64,000 nt of DNA from Tepidamorphus gemmatus (GCF_004346195.1 NZ_SMAK01000003.1:124001-188000); one strand, 5' to 3'; shown: positions 38,565-47,522, counted from the first letter of the stretch. Numbers and translations: made by a program. Notes: a model not told the origin generated them from the letters alone.

Positions 38565-39200
38565 TCAGCCGCCCGAATCCCTGGCGCGGCGCGCCGCGAT
38601 CCGTGCGATCAGATCCTCCACGTATGGCAGGATTCTGCTGACGATGACCTCTACCCCGTCCGCGTTGGGATGGATACCGTCGGCGAGGTTGAGGGCGGGA
38701 TCTGTCGCGACCCCCTCGAGAAAGAACGGATAGAGCAGCGCTCCGTGCCGCCCGGCGATCTCGGCGAACATTCCGTCGAACGCCGCGCGGTAGGCTTCGC
38801 CGAGATTGCGCGGCGCCAGCATCCCGGCGATCAGCACCTCGATGCCGCGCTCGGTCAGCCGCGCGACGATCGCGTCGAGATCGGCATGCGTCCGCGCCGG
38901 ATCGATGCCGCGCAGCGCGTCATTGGCACCGAGCTCGACGATCACCCCCTCGGTGCCGTCGGGCACGGACCAGTCGAGCCGTTCGAGCCCCGCCCGCGCC
39001 GTATCGCCGGAAACGCCGGCATTGGCGATCACAACGTCGTGACCACGCGCCCGCAGCGCAGCTTCCAGTCTTGCCGGAAAGGCCGCTGACGGCGGCAAGT
39101 CATAGCCCGCCGTCAGGCTGTCGCCGAGGGCGACGAGCCGGATAGGTTCGGATGCCGCCGGTGCCGCGAGGAACGCGGCAGCCACCAATCCGCCCAGCAT
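38565..39200 (-). CDS. Exported GDSL esterase, TesA-like arylesterase
   Basis: SGNH hydrolase of about 211 residues with a signal peptide (MLGGLVAAAFLAAPAAS), block I VALGDSLTAGYDLP (nucleophile Ser), block II NAGVSGDTARAGL, block III VELGANDALRGIDP and block V LADGIHPNADGVEVI (Asp, His). These match periplasmic TesA/arylesterase. The start is uncertain: ATG 39200 suits the signal peptide, but ATGs at 39284, 39287 and 39299 are in frame. It is divergent from the YbbA/YbbP pair, the same partnership as in E. coli tesA-ybbAP. Confidence 0.87.
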   Translation of the reverse strand: MLGGLVAAAFLAAPAASEPIRLVALGDSLTAGYDLPPSAAFPARLEAALRARGHDVVIANAGVSGDTARAGLERLDWSVPDGTEGVIVELGANDALRGIDPARTHADLDAIVARLTERGIEVLIAGMLAPRNLGEAYRAAFDGMFAEIAGRHGALLYPFFLEGVATDPALNLADGIHPNADGVEVIVSRILPYVEDLIARIAARRARDSGG

Positions 39201-39290
39201 GGCTTGGATGAGGCGGCCGATTGCCCCATATCTGCGAAGGCTGTCCTGCCCGTCGTCCCGCCCATCACGCCACCGGGGGAGCATCATCGC

Positions 39291-39989
39291 GTGCCGCATG
39301 TCGCCATCCGTCTCGAGAACGTGCATCTGAGCCTCGGCAGCGGCGCCGCCAGGGTCCACGTGCTCAAGGGTATAAGCCTCGACATAGGCGCCGGCGAGGC
39401 GGTTGGCATCATCGGGCCTTCGGGATCCGGCAAATCGACACTCCTCATGGTGTCGGCCGGACTGGAGCCGGCCGATTCCGGACTGGTGCAGGTCGCCGGC
39501 CAGGATCTCTCGCGCCTTGACGAGGACGGGCTGGCCCGCTTCCGCGGTCGCAATGTGGGGATCGTCTTCCAGTCCTTCCACCTCATCCAGAACATGACGG
39601 CGCTCGAGAACGTCGCGGTGCCGCTCGAGCTGGCCGGTCGCGCCGACGCCTTCGAGCGGGCCGCGGAGGAGCTCGCCCGGGTCGGTCTGGCCGGGCGCAC
39701 CGGCCATTATCCAGCCGAACTGTCCGGCGGCGAGCAGCAACGCGTTGCGCTCGCCCGTGCCCTGATCGTCGAGCCGGCGATCCTGTTCGCCGACGAGCCG
39801 ACCGGCAATCTTGACGCCCGCACCGGCAGCCAGATCGTCGAGCTGCTGTTCGCCATGCATCGTGAGCGCGGCACGACGCTGGTGCTGATCACCCATGACG
39901 CGACGCTGGCGGCGCGCTGCGATCGCACCATCGCCATGCGCGACGGCCGTCTCGACGCGACGCCCGAGCTGCAGGTCGCTGCCCAATGA
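39291..39989 (+). CDS. ABC transporter ATPase, YbbA/LolD-like
   Basis: The 232-residue ATPase has Walker A GPSGSGKSTL, signature LSGGEQQRVALARAL, Walker B ILFADEPTGNLD and H-loop LITHDATLA, the MacB/LolD group. The GTG at 39291 (VPHVAIRLENVHLSLGSG) is chosen because GGGGGA lies about 9 bases upstream and it leaves room for the divergent esterase start. Its stop overlaps the permease ATG. By position it is YbbA, partner of the large permease next door; the transported substrate is unknown. Confidence 0.9.
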   Translation: MPHVAIRLENVHLSLGSGAARVHVLKGISLDIGAGEAVGIIGPSGSGKSTLLMVSAGLEPADSGLVQVAGQDLSRLDEDGLARFRGRNVGIVFQSFHLIQNMTALENVAVPLELAGRADAFERAAEELARVGLAGRTGHYPAELSGGEQQRVALARALIVEPAILFADEPTGNLDARTGSQIVELLFAMHRERGTTLVLITHDATLAARCDRTIAMRDGRLDATPELQVAAQ

Positions 39990-42589
39990 GTGCACCCGGG
40001 GCGACTGCCGCGAGCCCCGCTGGCGCCCGTGCCGCGCGCGTCACCTTGCGGCTGCCGCTCGCCCTGCGGCTCGCCGTGAGGGAGTTGCGCGGTGGTCTCC
40101 GGGGCTTCTACATCTTCATCCTCTGCATCGCACTCGGCGTCGCCACCATCGCTGCGGTCGGCTCGGTGTCACGCTCGCTGGTGACCGGCATTTCGGAGCA
40201 GGGCCAGGCCATTCTCGGCGGCGATCTGTCCTTTTCGCTGATCCACCGTCAGGCCGACCCGCAGGAACGGGCCTATCTTCAGGGGCTGGGCCGGGTTTCG
40301 GAGATCGCCTCGCTGCGCGCCATGGCCCGCGCCGGGGGCGACCGTCAGACCCTGGTCGAGCTCAAGGCCGTCGATGGTGCCTATCCGCTCTATGGTGCCA
40401 TCGAGATCGAGGGCGGCGGTGAGATCCACACGCTGCTCGCCGCACGCGGCGGCGCACACGGGCTCGTTGCCGAACCGGGCCTTGCCGAACGGCTGGGGAT
40501 CGGTGTCGGCGGACGGCTGGAGATCGGTACCGCAACCTTTGTCCTGACCGGCCTGATCGCGCGCGAGCCGGACCGGCTCGGCAGCGGCGGCGTCGGCTGG
40601 GGCCCGCGCGTGATCGTCTCGACGCGCGCGCTGGCGGACACCGGCCTCCTCCAGCCGGGCAGTCTGGTGCGCTGGACCTACCGGGTGGCACTGCCGGCCT
40701 CGACCGGTCCCGCCGAGATCGCGGCGATCGGCCAGGCCGCCGAGCGCGCCTTTCCCGATGCCGGCTGGCGGGCGCGCGACCGCGCCGACGCCGCACCCGG
40801 CATCCGCGAGCAGATCGACCGCTTCACCATGTTCCTGACACTGGTCGGCCTCACCGCGCTGATGGTCGGCGGCGTCGGCGTCGCCAATGCGGTCACCGCC
40901 TATCTGGACGGCCGCCGCGCGACGATCGCGACGTTGAAGAGTCTCGGGGCGCCGGGAAGCCTGGTGTTCCGGACCTATCTGACCGCAATCATGATCCTCG
41001 CCTCGGCGGCGATGGCGATCGGCCTGGCGCTGGGCGCGCTGACGCCTTGGCTGGCCGGCTCTGCGCTGGCCAGCATCCTGCCGGTCGCCGATGCCGTGCC
41101 GGGACTCTATCCGAAGGAACTCCTGCAGGCTCTCGCCTATGGCACGCTGACCGCACTCGCCTTCGCGCTGTGGCCGCTCGGCCGGGCGCGCGAGGTTCCG
41201 GCCACCGCCCTTTACCGCGAGCACGTTGCCGGCCCGTCCGGGTGGCCGCGTCCCGTCTATGTCTGGACCCTGGCCGGGGTCGTCGCGGCGCTGCTTGTGC
41301 TGGCGATCGGCCTTGCCTTCGACCGCAAGCTGGCGGCGATCTTCGTCGGCGGTGCGGCGGGGGCCTTCGTCGTCCTGCGGCTGGTCGGCGCCGGCATCAT
41401 GGCACTTGCCCGGCGGCTGCCGCGCAGCCGCGGACTGACACTGAGGCTCGCGATCGCCTCGATCCACCGGCCGGGCGCGGTGACGCCGAATGTCGTCCTG
41501 TCGCTCGGCCTCGGGCTCACCCTGCTCGTCACGGTGGCGTTGATCGACGGCAACCTGACCCGCCAGCTCACCATGTCGCTGCCCGACCGGGCGCCGAGCT
41601 TCTTCTTCCTCGACATCCCTCGCGCGGACGCCGAGCGGTTCGCGGCGACGGTCAGGGCCGAGACCCCGGACGGGGTGCTCGAGGAGGTGCCGATGCTGCG
41701 CGGCCGCATCACCGCCCTCGCCGGCATCCCGGTGTCCGAGTTCACCGCTCCGCCGGAGGCCGAATGGGTGCTGCGCGGCGACCGCGGCATCACCTATGCC
41801 GCCGAGCCGCCCGCCGATTCCACCATCGTCGCCGGCGAATGGTGGCCGGCCGACTATGACGGGCCGCCGCTCGTCTCGTTCGCCGAGGAGCTGGCCGGCG
41901 AGCTGGGACTGAAGGTCGGCGACGACCTCGAGGTCAACGTGCTCGGGCGGACCATCCGGGCGAGGATTGCCAATCTGCGGACCGTCGACTGGTCGTCGCT
42001 GTCGATCAACTTCGTCATGGTGTTCTCGCCCAACACCTTCGTCGGCGCGCCGCACATGGTGCTGGCGACGGTCACGCTGCCCGACGGCGCCGACATCGGG
42101 CGGGAACTGGCGCTGATGCGCACCATCACCCGCGAGTTCCCGACCGTCACCAGCGTCCGCGTCAAGGAGGCCCTCGATTCGGTCAACGATCTGGTCCGGC
42201 GGCTGGCCTGGGCGATAAGGGCGGCGAGCGGCCTCACCCTGCTCACCGGCGTGCTGGTGCTGGCCGGCGCGCTGGCGGCGAGTCATCGGCACCGCATCCA
42301 TGACGCGGTGGTGCTGAAGACGCTTGGCGCGACGCGGCGGCAGCTGGTGGCGGCCTATGTCGCCGAGTTCGCCATCATCGGCGCGGTCACCGCCCTGTTT
42401 GCGCTGGCGGCCGGCACCATCGCGGCGATGCTGGTGGTGACGCTGGTGATGGAGCTCGACTTTTCCTTCCTGCCGCTGGTCGCCGGCGCCGCGGTCGCAT
42501 CCGCGCTCGCGATCACCATCGGACTGGGACTTGCCGGGACCTGGCGCGTGCTTGGACGCCCGCCCTCACCCTACCTGCGCGCGCAGTGA
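39986..42589 (+). CDS. Large FtsX-domain ABC permease, YbbP-like
   Basis: The 867-residue protein carries two FtsX-type permease units, with about ten hydrophobic spans: one near the N-terminus (RGFYIFILCIALGVATIAAV), a group around 270-400 (LVGLTALMVGGVGVANAVTA, TIATLKSLGAPGSLVFRTYL), another pair around 425-490, and a final group (TLLTGVLVLAGALAASHRHR, VVLKTLGATRRQLVAAYVAE). Large extracytoplasmic domains lie between. It overlaps the ATPase gene (ATGA). The family is linked to envelope or lipid-related export, but the substrate is not defined. Confidence 0.9.
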   Translation: MSAPGATAASPAGARAARVTLRLPLALRLAVRELRGGLRGFYIFILCIALGVATIAAVGSVSRSLVTGISEQGQAILGGDLSFSLIHRQADPQERAYLQGLGRVSEIASLRAMARAGGDRQTLVELKAVDGAYPLYGAIEIEGGGEIHTLLAARGGAHGLVAEPGLAERLGIGVGGRLEIGTATFVLTGLIAREPDRLGSGGVGWGPRVIVSTRALADTGLLQPGSLVRWTYRVALPASTGPAEIAAIGQAAERAFPDAGWRARDRADAAPGIREQIDRFTMFLTLVGLTALMVGGVGVANAVTAYLDGRRATIATLKSLGAPGSLVFRTYLTAIMILASAAMAIGLALGALTPWLAGSALASILPVADAVPGLYPKELLQALAYGTLTALAFALWPLGRAREVPATALYREHVAGPSGWPRPVYVWTLAGVVAALLVLAIGLAFDRKLAAIFVGGAAGAFVVLRLVGAGIMALARRLPRSRGLTLRLAIASIHRPGAVTPNVVLSLGLGLTLLVTVALIDGNLTRQLTMSLPDRAPSFFFLDIPRADAERFAATVRAETPDGVLEEVPMLRGRITALAGIPVSEFTAPPEAEWVLRGDRGITYAAEPPADSTIVAGEWWPADYDGPPLVSFAEELAGELGLKVGDDLEVNVLGRTIRARIANLRTVDWSSLSINFVMVFSPNTFVGAPHMVLATVTLPDGADIGRELALMRTITREFPTVTSVRVKEALDSVNDLVRRLAWAIRAASGLTLLTGVLVLAGALAASHRHRIHDAVVLKTLGATRRQLVAAYVAEFAIIGAVTALFALAAGTIAAMLVVTLVMELDFSFLPLVAGAAVASALAITIGLGLAGTWRVLGRPPSPYLRAQ

Positions 42590-42730
42590 ACGGTGGCGTC
42601 TTCTTCCGTGGCGGCACATGAACGATCCGTAAGCAATCCCGTGGCTTTCTCGGACCGATCAGACTTGTCTTCACGACCTCCAGCGACCATATTCGCTCGC
42701 GAGGTTTCAGAGCAATCCGAGGGGAGTCCC

Positions 42731-43483
42731 ATGGCGGAATTCGACAGACAGGCAGCCCGCCCCTATGGCGTGGGTGCCTCGCGCGCCGATATCGGTGTCT
42801 ATGACGAGGGCCTGCGCGCCTACATGCTGCAGGTCTACAACTACATGGCGATCGGCCTTGCGGTTACCGGGCTGGTGGCGTTCGGCGCCTTCTCGATGGC
42901 GATCGACGCAACGGGCCAGCTGACCGCTTTCGGCGAGGCGATCTATGTCAGCGCGCTGAAGTGGGTCATCATCTTCGCGCCGCTGGCGATGGTCTTCCTG
43001 CTGTCGGCCCGGATCGGCTCGATGAGCCAGTCCGGCGCGCAGATGGCCTTCTGGGTCTTCGCCGCGCTGATGGGCCTGTCGCTTTCGTCGATCTTCCTGG
43101 TGTTCACCGGCACCAGCATCGCCCGGGTGTTCTTCATCACCGCTGCCTCGTTCGGCGCGCTGAGCCTCTATGGCTACACGACGAAGAAGGACCTGAGCGG
43201 CTGGGGCTCGTTCCTGTTCATGGGACTGATCGGCATCATCATCGCCTCGATCGTCAACCTGTTCATCGGCTCCTCGGCGCTGCAGTTCGCCGTCTCGGTG
43301 ATCGGCGTGCTGGTGTTCGCCGGCCTCACCGCCTACGACACCCAGCAGATCAAGGAGATGTATGACGCCAATGACGACGGCACCGTCTCCGGCCGCAAGG
43401 CGATCATGGGCGCGCTGCGCCTGTATCTGGACTTCATCAACCTGTTCGTGATGCTGCTGCAGCTGTTCGGCAACCGCGAGTAG
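42731..43483 (+). CDS. Bax inhibitor-1/YccA family membrane protein
   Basis: A 250-residue protein with seven membrane spans after a polar N-terminus (AEFDRQAARPYGVGASRAD). TLandmarks of the BI-1 family are LRAYMLQVYNYMAIGLAVTG, ASFGALSLYGYTTKKDLSGW, LFIGSSALQFAVSVIGVLVF and AYDTQQIKEMY with RLYLDFINLFVMLLQ. Members act as pH-sensitive calcium-leak channels or membrane-quality factors. The ATG at 42731 has GGGGAG about 6 bases upstream. It is followed by a strong terminator. Confidence 0.93.
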   Translation: MAEFDRQAARPYGVGASRADIGVYDEGLRAYMLQVYNYMAIGLAVTGLVAFGAFSMAIDATGQLTAFGEAIYVSALKWVIIFAPLAMVFLLSARIGSMSQSGAQMAFWVFAALMGLSLSSIFLVFTGTSIARVFFITAASFGALSLYGYTTKKDLSGWGSFLFMGLIGIIIASIVNLFIGSSALQFAVSVIGVLVFAGLTAYDTQQIKEMYDANDDGTVSGRKAIMGALRLYLDFINLFVMLLQLFGNRE

Positions 43484-43508
43484 CAGCCTGGCATCGCTGA
43501 CCGTTGCG

Positions 43509-43541
43509 AGGCCCCGGCCACCGGCCGGGGCCTTGTCGTGT
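43509..43541 (+). terminator. Intrinsic terminator after the BI-1 gene
   Basis: AGGCCCCGGCC (43509-43519) and GGCCGGGGCCT (43523-43533) form an 11-bp stem with a 3-base loop, followed by TGTCGTGT. It begins 26 bases beyond the stop codon. Confidence 0.7.
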
Positions 43542-43567
43542 CGGCTGCCCCCCGGCAACACACCGAC

Positions 43568-44110
43568 ATGTCCTCGAGACCCTTCTCGATCAGGCCTGCC
43601 ACCCGGGCCGACGTGCCCGTCATCGCTGCGATCTATGGCGATGCGGTGCTGCACGGCACCGCGAGCTTTGAACTTGATCCACCCGGCGAGGCGGAGATGG
43701 CGCGGCGCATGGCGGCGCTGCACGACGGCGGTTTCCCCTACCTCGTCGCCGACGCCGACGGCCTCGTCCTCGGTTATGCCTATGCTGGTCCCTACCGGCC
43801 GCGGCCAGCCTACCGCTTCACCGTCGAGGATTCGGTCTACATCGCGGCCGAGGCCCGCGGGCAGGGCATCGGCCGGGCGCTGCTCTCGCAGCTGATCGGC
43901 GAATCGGAGAGGCGCGGCTTCCGGCAGATGGTCGCCGTGATCGGCGACGAGGCCAGCGCCGGCTCGATCTCGTTGCACCGCGCCCTCGGCTTCGAGCACG
44001 CCGGGACGCTGCAGGCGGTCGGCTACAAGCATGGCGCCTGGCGGGCCACGGTCCTGATGCAGCGCGCGCTCGGCTCGGGCAATTCGCTGCCGCCCCCAGA
44101 GGGGCGGTAG
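43568..44110 (+). CDS. GNAT acetyltransferase, phosphinothricin acetyltransferase-like
   Basis: A 180-residue enzyme with the GNAT acetyl-CoA-binding motif VYIAAEARGQGIGRALLSQL and the family hallmarks IRPATRADVPVIAAIYGDAV, GTASFELDPP and SLHRALGFEHAGTLQAVGYK. This is the Pat/Bar/YncA group, which acetylates phosphinothricin-like or methionine-sulfone-type amines; the natural substrate is not evident. The ATG at 43568 is chosen over one 10 codons upstream that would lie inside the terminator. Confidence 0.92.
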   Translation: MSSRPFSIRPATRADVPVIAAIYGDAVLHGTASFELDPPGEAEMARRMAALHDGGFPYLVADADGLVLGYAYAGPYRPRPAYRFTVEDSVYIAAEARGQGIGRALLSQLIGESERRGFRQMVAVIGDEASAGSISLHRALGFEHAGTLQAVGYKHGAWRATVLMQRALGSGNSLPPPEGR

Positions 44111-44125
44111 GCCCCGACGGGGCCT
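44109..44125 (+). terminator. Weak terminator hairpin at the end of the GNAT gene
   Basis: AGGCCCC-GAC-GGGGCCT is a perfect 7-bp stem that starts inside the stop codon and is followed by CTTTCCC about 6 bases on. Spacing to the pyrimidine run is poor, so this is tentative. Confidence 0.4.
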
Positions 44126-44250
44126 GCGACCTTTCCCTCATCGTGGGCGCAGCGTCAGCGGCGGTCCGGGGTCGTTGCGGCGGGCCGGTCGCCGAGAATC
44201 GCTCCGATGCCGGCCGGCACCGGGACGGGATGACAGGGGCGGGCCGCGGT

Positions 44251-44631
44251 CTATGCCTCCACCAGCCGCACTCTGCGGTCGAGAACCCTGAGCACGCGGG
44301 CGAGATCGTGGCCGCGCTTGAGGATCAGCCCGGTAGCCGAGACCACCGAATAGGCCCCCTGGCGACGCGACAGCCGCGGCGTCTTCTCGATCCTGTAGAG
44401 TGGCATTTCGCTGGAGCGTCGGAACACCGAGAACACGGCCCGATCCTTCAGCGCGTCGATCGCATAGTCGCGCCATTCCCCCGCGGCCACCATGCGTCCA
44501 TAGACATTGAGGATGGCGCCCAGTTCTTGACGGTCGAACGACACCTGCGGGGCCGTCCTCGCCTCCTGCGCGGCCGCGTGCGGGGTGAAGCCGCGGCCGC
44601 CGGGGAAGGCTATGGGTTCCGTTTCGCTCAA
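44251..44631 (-). CDS. DUF2794 family protein
   Basis: A 126-residue protein with VSFDRQELGAILNVYGRMVA, GEWRDYAIDALKDRAVFSVF and MPLYRIEKTPRLSRRQGAYS, the DUF2794 pattern restricted to alphaproteobacteria. Function is unknown. The start is a TTG at 44631 supported by GGGAGG five bases upstream, a good ribosome site that decides the otherwise unusual codon. It is isolated between rightward genes. Confidence 0.87.
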   Translation of the reverse strand: MSETEPIAFPGGRGFTPHAAAQEARTAPQVSFDRQELGAILNVYGRMVAAGEWRDYAIDALKDRAVFSVFRRSSEMPLYRIEKTPRLSRRQGAYSVVSATGLILKRGHDLARVLRVLDRRVRLVEA

Positions 44632-44819
44632 CGGCGCCTCCCATGTGCGATGCTGTCCGTCACATGATCGTCAAGGAGCGACGACCGCGTCAAGCAGGGG
44701 TCCGCCGGCCTCACCGGCACGGCGCGAAGTCCGGTCGGGGAGCTCACGGAGAAATCACATTTCCGCCAGATTCGCGCCCTTGGCACGCCAGATTGACCAT
44801 CCACCTTATCATCGTTGCC

Positions 44820-44970
44820 TCGAGGCCCGGTTCGAGGAGGCTCCGGAACACCCAGCCCCCCAGCCCCCCGGGGACTTCTCCGAACCGGGCCCATCCTTTT
44901 GCAGTACTGGTGGTTCAATCCCCCAACAGCAACTGTCCGGGCCGGTTCTCCGGCCCTTTTTGCTGTTGGG
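44820..44970 (+). ncRNA. Structured RNA candidate ending in an orphan intrinsic terminator
   Basis: Three stems occur in 150 bases. GGCCCGGTTCG (44824-44834) pairs perfectly with CGAACCGGGCC (44881-44891), enclosing a C-rich loop. CCCAACAGCAA (44922-44932) pairs with TTGCTGTTGGG (44960-44970). Nested inside, GGGCCGG-TTCT-CCGGCCC (44939-44956) is followed by TTTTT, a textbook plus-strand terminator. No plus-strand gene lies upstream to need it: the previous rightward gene ends at 44110 and DUF2794 reads the other way. A small RNA ending near 44961, or an htpG leader, would explain it. No known RNA family was recognised. Confidence 0.5.
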
Positions 44971-44989
44971 ACGACAGGTCAGCGGGGGT

Positions 44990-45022
44990 CTTGAACTCGC
45001 CGCCCCCGGCATCCTATCTCGC
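44990..45022 (+). promoter_or_regulatory. Possible sigma-32 (heat-shock) promoter of htpG
   Basis: CTTGAA at 44990-44995 and CCTATCT at 45013-45019 resemble the alphaproteobacterial RpoH consensus CTTG-N17/18-CYTATNT; the spacing here is 19, one base long. The predicted start lies about 40 bases before the htpG ATG. Confidence 0.4.
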
Positions 45023-45070
45023 CTGCCGGCGTCATCGGCAGACCGGTAACCGCGAACGGGGCGAATAAGA

Positions 45071-46996
45071 ATGACCAGCGACACGGCGACCAGCGACACG
45101 GCGACAGCGACCGCGACGGCCGGCACCCATGCCTTTCAGGCCGAGGTCGGCCGCATCCTCGATCTGATGGTGCATGCGGTCTATTCGGATCGCGAGGTGT
45201 TCCTGCGCGAACTGATCTCGAACGGTGCCGATGCCTGCGAGAAGTTGCGCTATGCGGCGCGGCAGGACGATTCGCTGCTGGCCGGCGACACCCAGCTGGC
45301 GGTCACGCTGGCGCCCGATGCCGCGGCAGGCACCCTCACCGTCTCCGACAACGGCATCGGCATGAGCCGCGAAGAACTCGCCGGCAATCTCGGCACGATC
45401 GCCCGCTCCGGCACCCGCGCCTTCGCCGAGGCGCTGGGCAACGCCGGCGACACGCAACCCGGTACGGCCGAATCGCTGATCGGCCGGTTCGGCATCGGCT
45501 TCTACTCGGCCTTCATGGTGGCCGACCGCGTCGAGGTCTCTAGCCGCAGGGCCGGGTCGCCGGAGGGCTGGAAATGGAGCTCCGACGGGCGCGGCACCTA
45601 CACCATCGAGCCGGATGAGCAGGCGCCGGCGCGCGGCACGCGAATCACCCTCCATCTGAAGGAGGACGCTCGGGAATTCCTCGAACCGCAGTGGCTGGAA
45701 TCGATCGTCGCCGCCCATTCCGCCCATGTTCCGGTAGCGATCCGTCTGAAGGAGGGCGAGGTCAGCCGCGAGATCGCCGACGGCAGCGCGCTCTGGCTGA
45801 AGCCGAAGGCGGAGCTGACGGCCGACGACTACCGTGACTTCTACCGGCATGTCGCCGGAGCCTGGGACGAGCCGGCGCTGACCATCCACTACGCGGCGGA
45901 GGGTCGCCAGGCCTACCGTGTGCTGCTGTTCGTACCCTCCGAGAAGCCGTTCGACCTGTTCGACCCGGACCGCAAGGGGCGCATCCGGCTGTATGTGCGC
46001 CGCGTGTTCATCACCGACGACGCCGAGCTGATGCCAGCCTATCTGCGCTTCGTGCGCGGCCTCGTCGATTCCGATGACCTGCCGCTCAACCTCAGCCGCG
46101 AGATGCTGCAGCACAGCCCGATGCTGGCGCAGATCCGCAAGGCCGTCACCAACCGCGTGCTGAGCGAGCTCGCCAGGCTCGCCGAGAAGGATCCGGAGGC
46201 CTATCTCAAGGTGTGGAGCGCCTTCGGTCCGGTGCTGAAGGAGGGCCTCTACGAGGATCTGGAGCGCCGCGACAGTCTGCTCGACCTCGCCCGCTTCCGC
46301 TCGACCGTTGCCCCCGACGGCTGGCGCTCGCTGAAGGACTACGTGGCGGGACTGCGGCCCAACCAGACCGCGATCTACTACCTGACCGGCGACAGCCCTG
46401 CGCAGGCCGCCGCGAGCCCGCATCTGGAAGGCTTCCGCGCCCGCGGCATCGAGGTGCTGCTGCTCACCGATCCTGTCGACCATTTCTGGGTCCGCGTTGC
46501 CGCGGGCTTCGACGGCAAGCCGTTCCGGTCGGTCTCCCAGGGCGATACCGACATCGCCGCGATTCCGCTGGTTGCGCCGGCCGACGACGCCGACGACACA
46601 GCCGCGCCGGCCGCGGTCGCGACGCTGGCCGCCTTCGTCCGGCAGACGCTGGGCGAGACGGTCAAGGACGTCCGGGCTTCCGACCGGCTCGCCGAGAGCC
46701 CGGTCTGCCTAGTGGCCGGCGCCGGCACGCTCGACCGGCGGCTCGAGAGGCTGCTGTCGCGCCAGGACGGCGCGGCCGTGACCCGCTCGGCGCCGATCCT
46801 CGAGCTCAATCCGCGCCATCCGCTGATCCGCCACTTGGCGGCCCAGGCGACCGCGCCGGGCGACAAGGCCCTGCTCGCCGATGCCGCCTGGCTGCTCTAC
46901 GACGAGGCCTGCATCCTCGACGGCGAGACGCCGTCCGACCCCGCAGCCTTCGCCGCCCGCCTGACCCGCCTGCTGCTTGCCCGCGGCGCGGCGTGA
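45071..46996 (+). CDS. htpG: Molecular chaperone HtpG (Hsp90)
   Basis: ATP-dependent dimeric chaperone. The 641-residue protein has the GHKL ATPase domain with VFLRELISNGADACEKLRY, VSDNGIGMSREELAGNLGTI and GRFGIGFYSAFMVAD, a middle domain with NLSREMLQHSPML, and a C-terminal dimerisation domain ending LTRLLLARGAA. The very N-terminus is a low-complexity run of Thr/Ala/Asp encoded by a 15-bp tandem duplication just after the ATG. It ends four bases before the convergent L,D-transpeptidase gene. Confidence 0.97.
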   Translation: MTSDTATSDTATATATAGTHAFQAEVGRILDLMVHAVYSDREVFLRELISNGADACEKLRYAARQDDSLLAGDTQLAVTLAPDAAAGTLTVSDNGIGMSREELAGNLGTIARSGTRAFAEALGNAGDTQPGTAESLIGRFGIGFYSAFMVADRVEVSSRRAGSPEGWKWSSDGRGTYTIEPDEQAPARGTRITLHLKEDAREFLEPQWLESIVAAHSAHVPVAIRLKEGEVSREIADGSALWLKPKAELTADDYRDFYRHVAGAWDEPALTIHYAAEGRQAYRVLLFVPSEKPFDLFDPDRKGRIRLYVRRVFITDDAELMPAYLRFVRGLVDSDDLPLNLSREMLQHSPMLAQIRKAVTNRVLSELARLAEKDPEAYLKVWSAFGPVLKEGLYEDLERRDSLLDLARFRSTVAPDGWRSLKDYVAGLRPNQTAIYYLTGDSPAQAAASPHLEGFRARGIEVLLLTDPVDHFWVRVAAGFDGKPFRSVSQGDTDIAAIPLVAPADDADDTAAPAAVATLAAFVRQTLGETVKDVRASDRLAESPVCLVAGAGTLDRRLERLLSRQDGAAVTRSAPILELNPRHPLIRHLAAQATAPGDKALLADAAWLLYDEACILDGETPSDPAAFAARLTRLLLARGAA

Positions 46997-47000
46997 CGCG

Positions 47001-47522
47001 CTATCCCACGACCAGCCGGGTGCCGGGGCCGAGGCGCGGCAGCAGCTTCGCCATGTCGGCGCGCCGCAGCGCGATGCAGCCCTCCGTGGGCAGCAGGCCG
47101 GGTCGGGCGAGATGCAGGAAGATGGCACTGCCGAACGGCCTCAGCGGCGGCTGCGTGTTGTGACCGATCACCACCACCCAGTCGTAGAGCCCGTCCTCGC
47201 GCCACATCCGCTCGTGACTGCCGGCAAACGGCAGGCGCACCGGGCGATTGTAGGCGCAGCGCGCCGGATCATCGCACCAGCCGAGTTGCGGATCGATCGC
47301 CACCACGTCGAGCCCGGTGCGCGGCGGCGGTCCGCGATCCGGCCGGTAGTAGACCGGGCCGAGCGCGAAGCTGCCGCGCGGCGTCGCGCCGTCGCCCTCG
47401 CGCTTCAGCCGCGTCAGGCCCGAACGCCCGAGCGCGCAGGGCCACACGCACCCGCCGGCCTGCATCAGGCCGCGCGCGACCCCGGTGGCATGAACCCTGA
47501 CCACGTCTGCCGGTGCCGTCAT
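47001..47522 (-). CDS. L,D-transpeptidase (YkuD) family protein
   Basis: A 173-residue YkuD-fold enzyme with VVIGHNTQPPLRPFGSAIFL and the catalytic motif HLARPGLLPTEGCIALRRAD (His, then S/T-x-G-C; here TEGC). KREGDGATPRGSFALGPVYY is the conserved N-terminal strand region. No signal peptide is obvious, as in many short alphaproteobacterial members. It would crosslink peptidoglycan stems or attach proteins to them. The ATG at 47522 has GAGAGG upstream. It is divergent from the cenR-like gene. Confidence 0.9.
   Translation of the reverse strand: MTAPADVVRVHATGVARGLMQAGGCVWPCALGRSGLTRLKREGDGATPRGSFALGPVYYRPDRGPPPRTGLDVVAIDPQLGWCDDPARCAYNRPVRLPFAGSHERMWREDGLYDWVVVIGHNTQPPLRPFGSAIFLHLARPGLLPTEGCIALRRADMAKLLPRLGPGTRLVVG

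Noticed and set aside
40169-42301. 710-codon minus-strand frame opposite the YbbP-like permease
   Set aside because: Arg/Gln/Asp-rich shadow with no family match; the permease on the plus strand is well supported.
44760-44821. Sigma-54-like TGGCAC...TTGA upstream of the structured RNA
   Set aside because: The spacing between the GG and GC-type positions is wrong by one base, and the -12 element is not matched.
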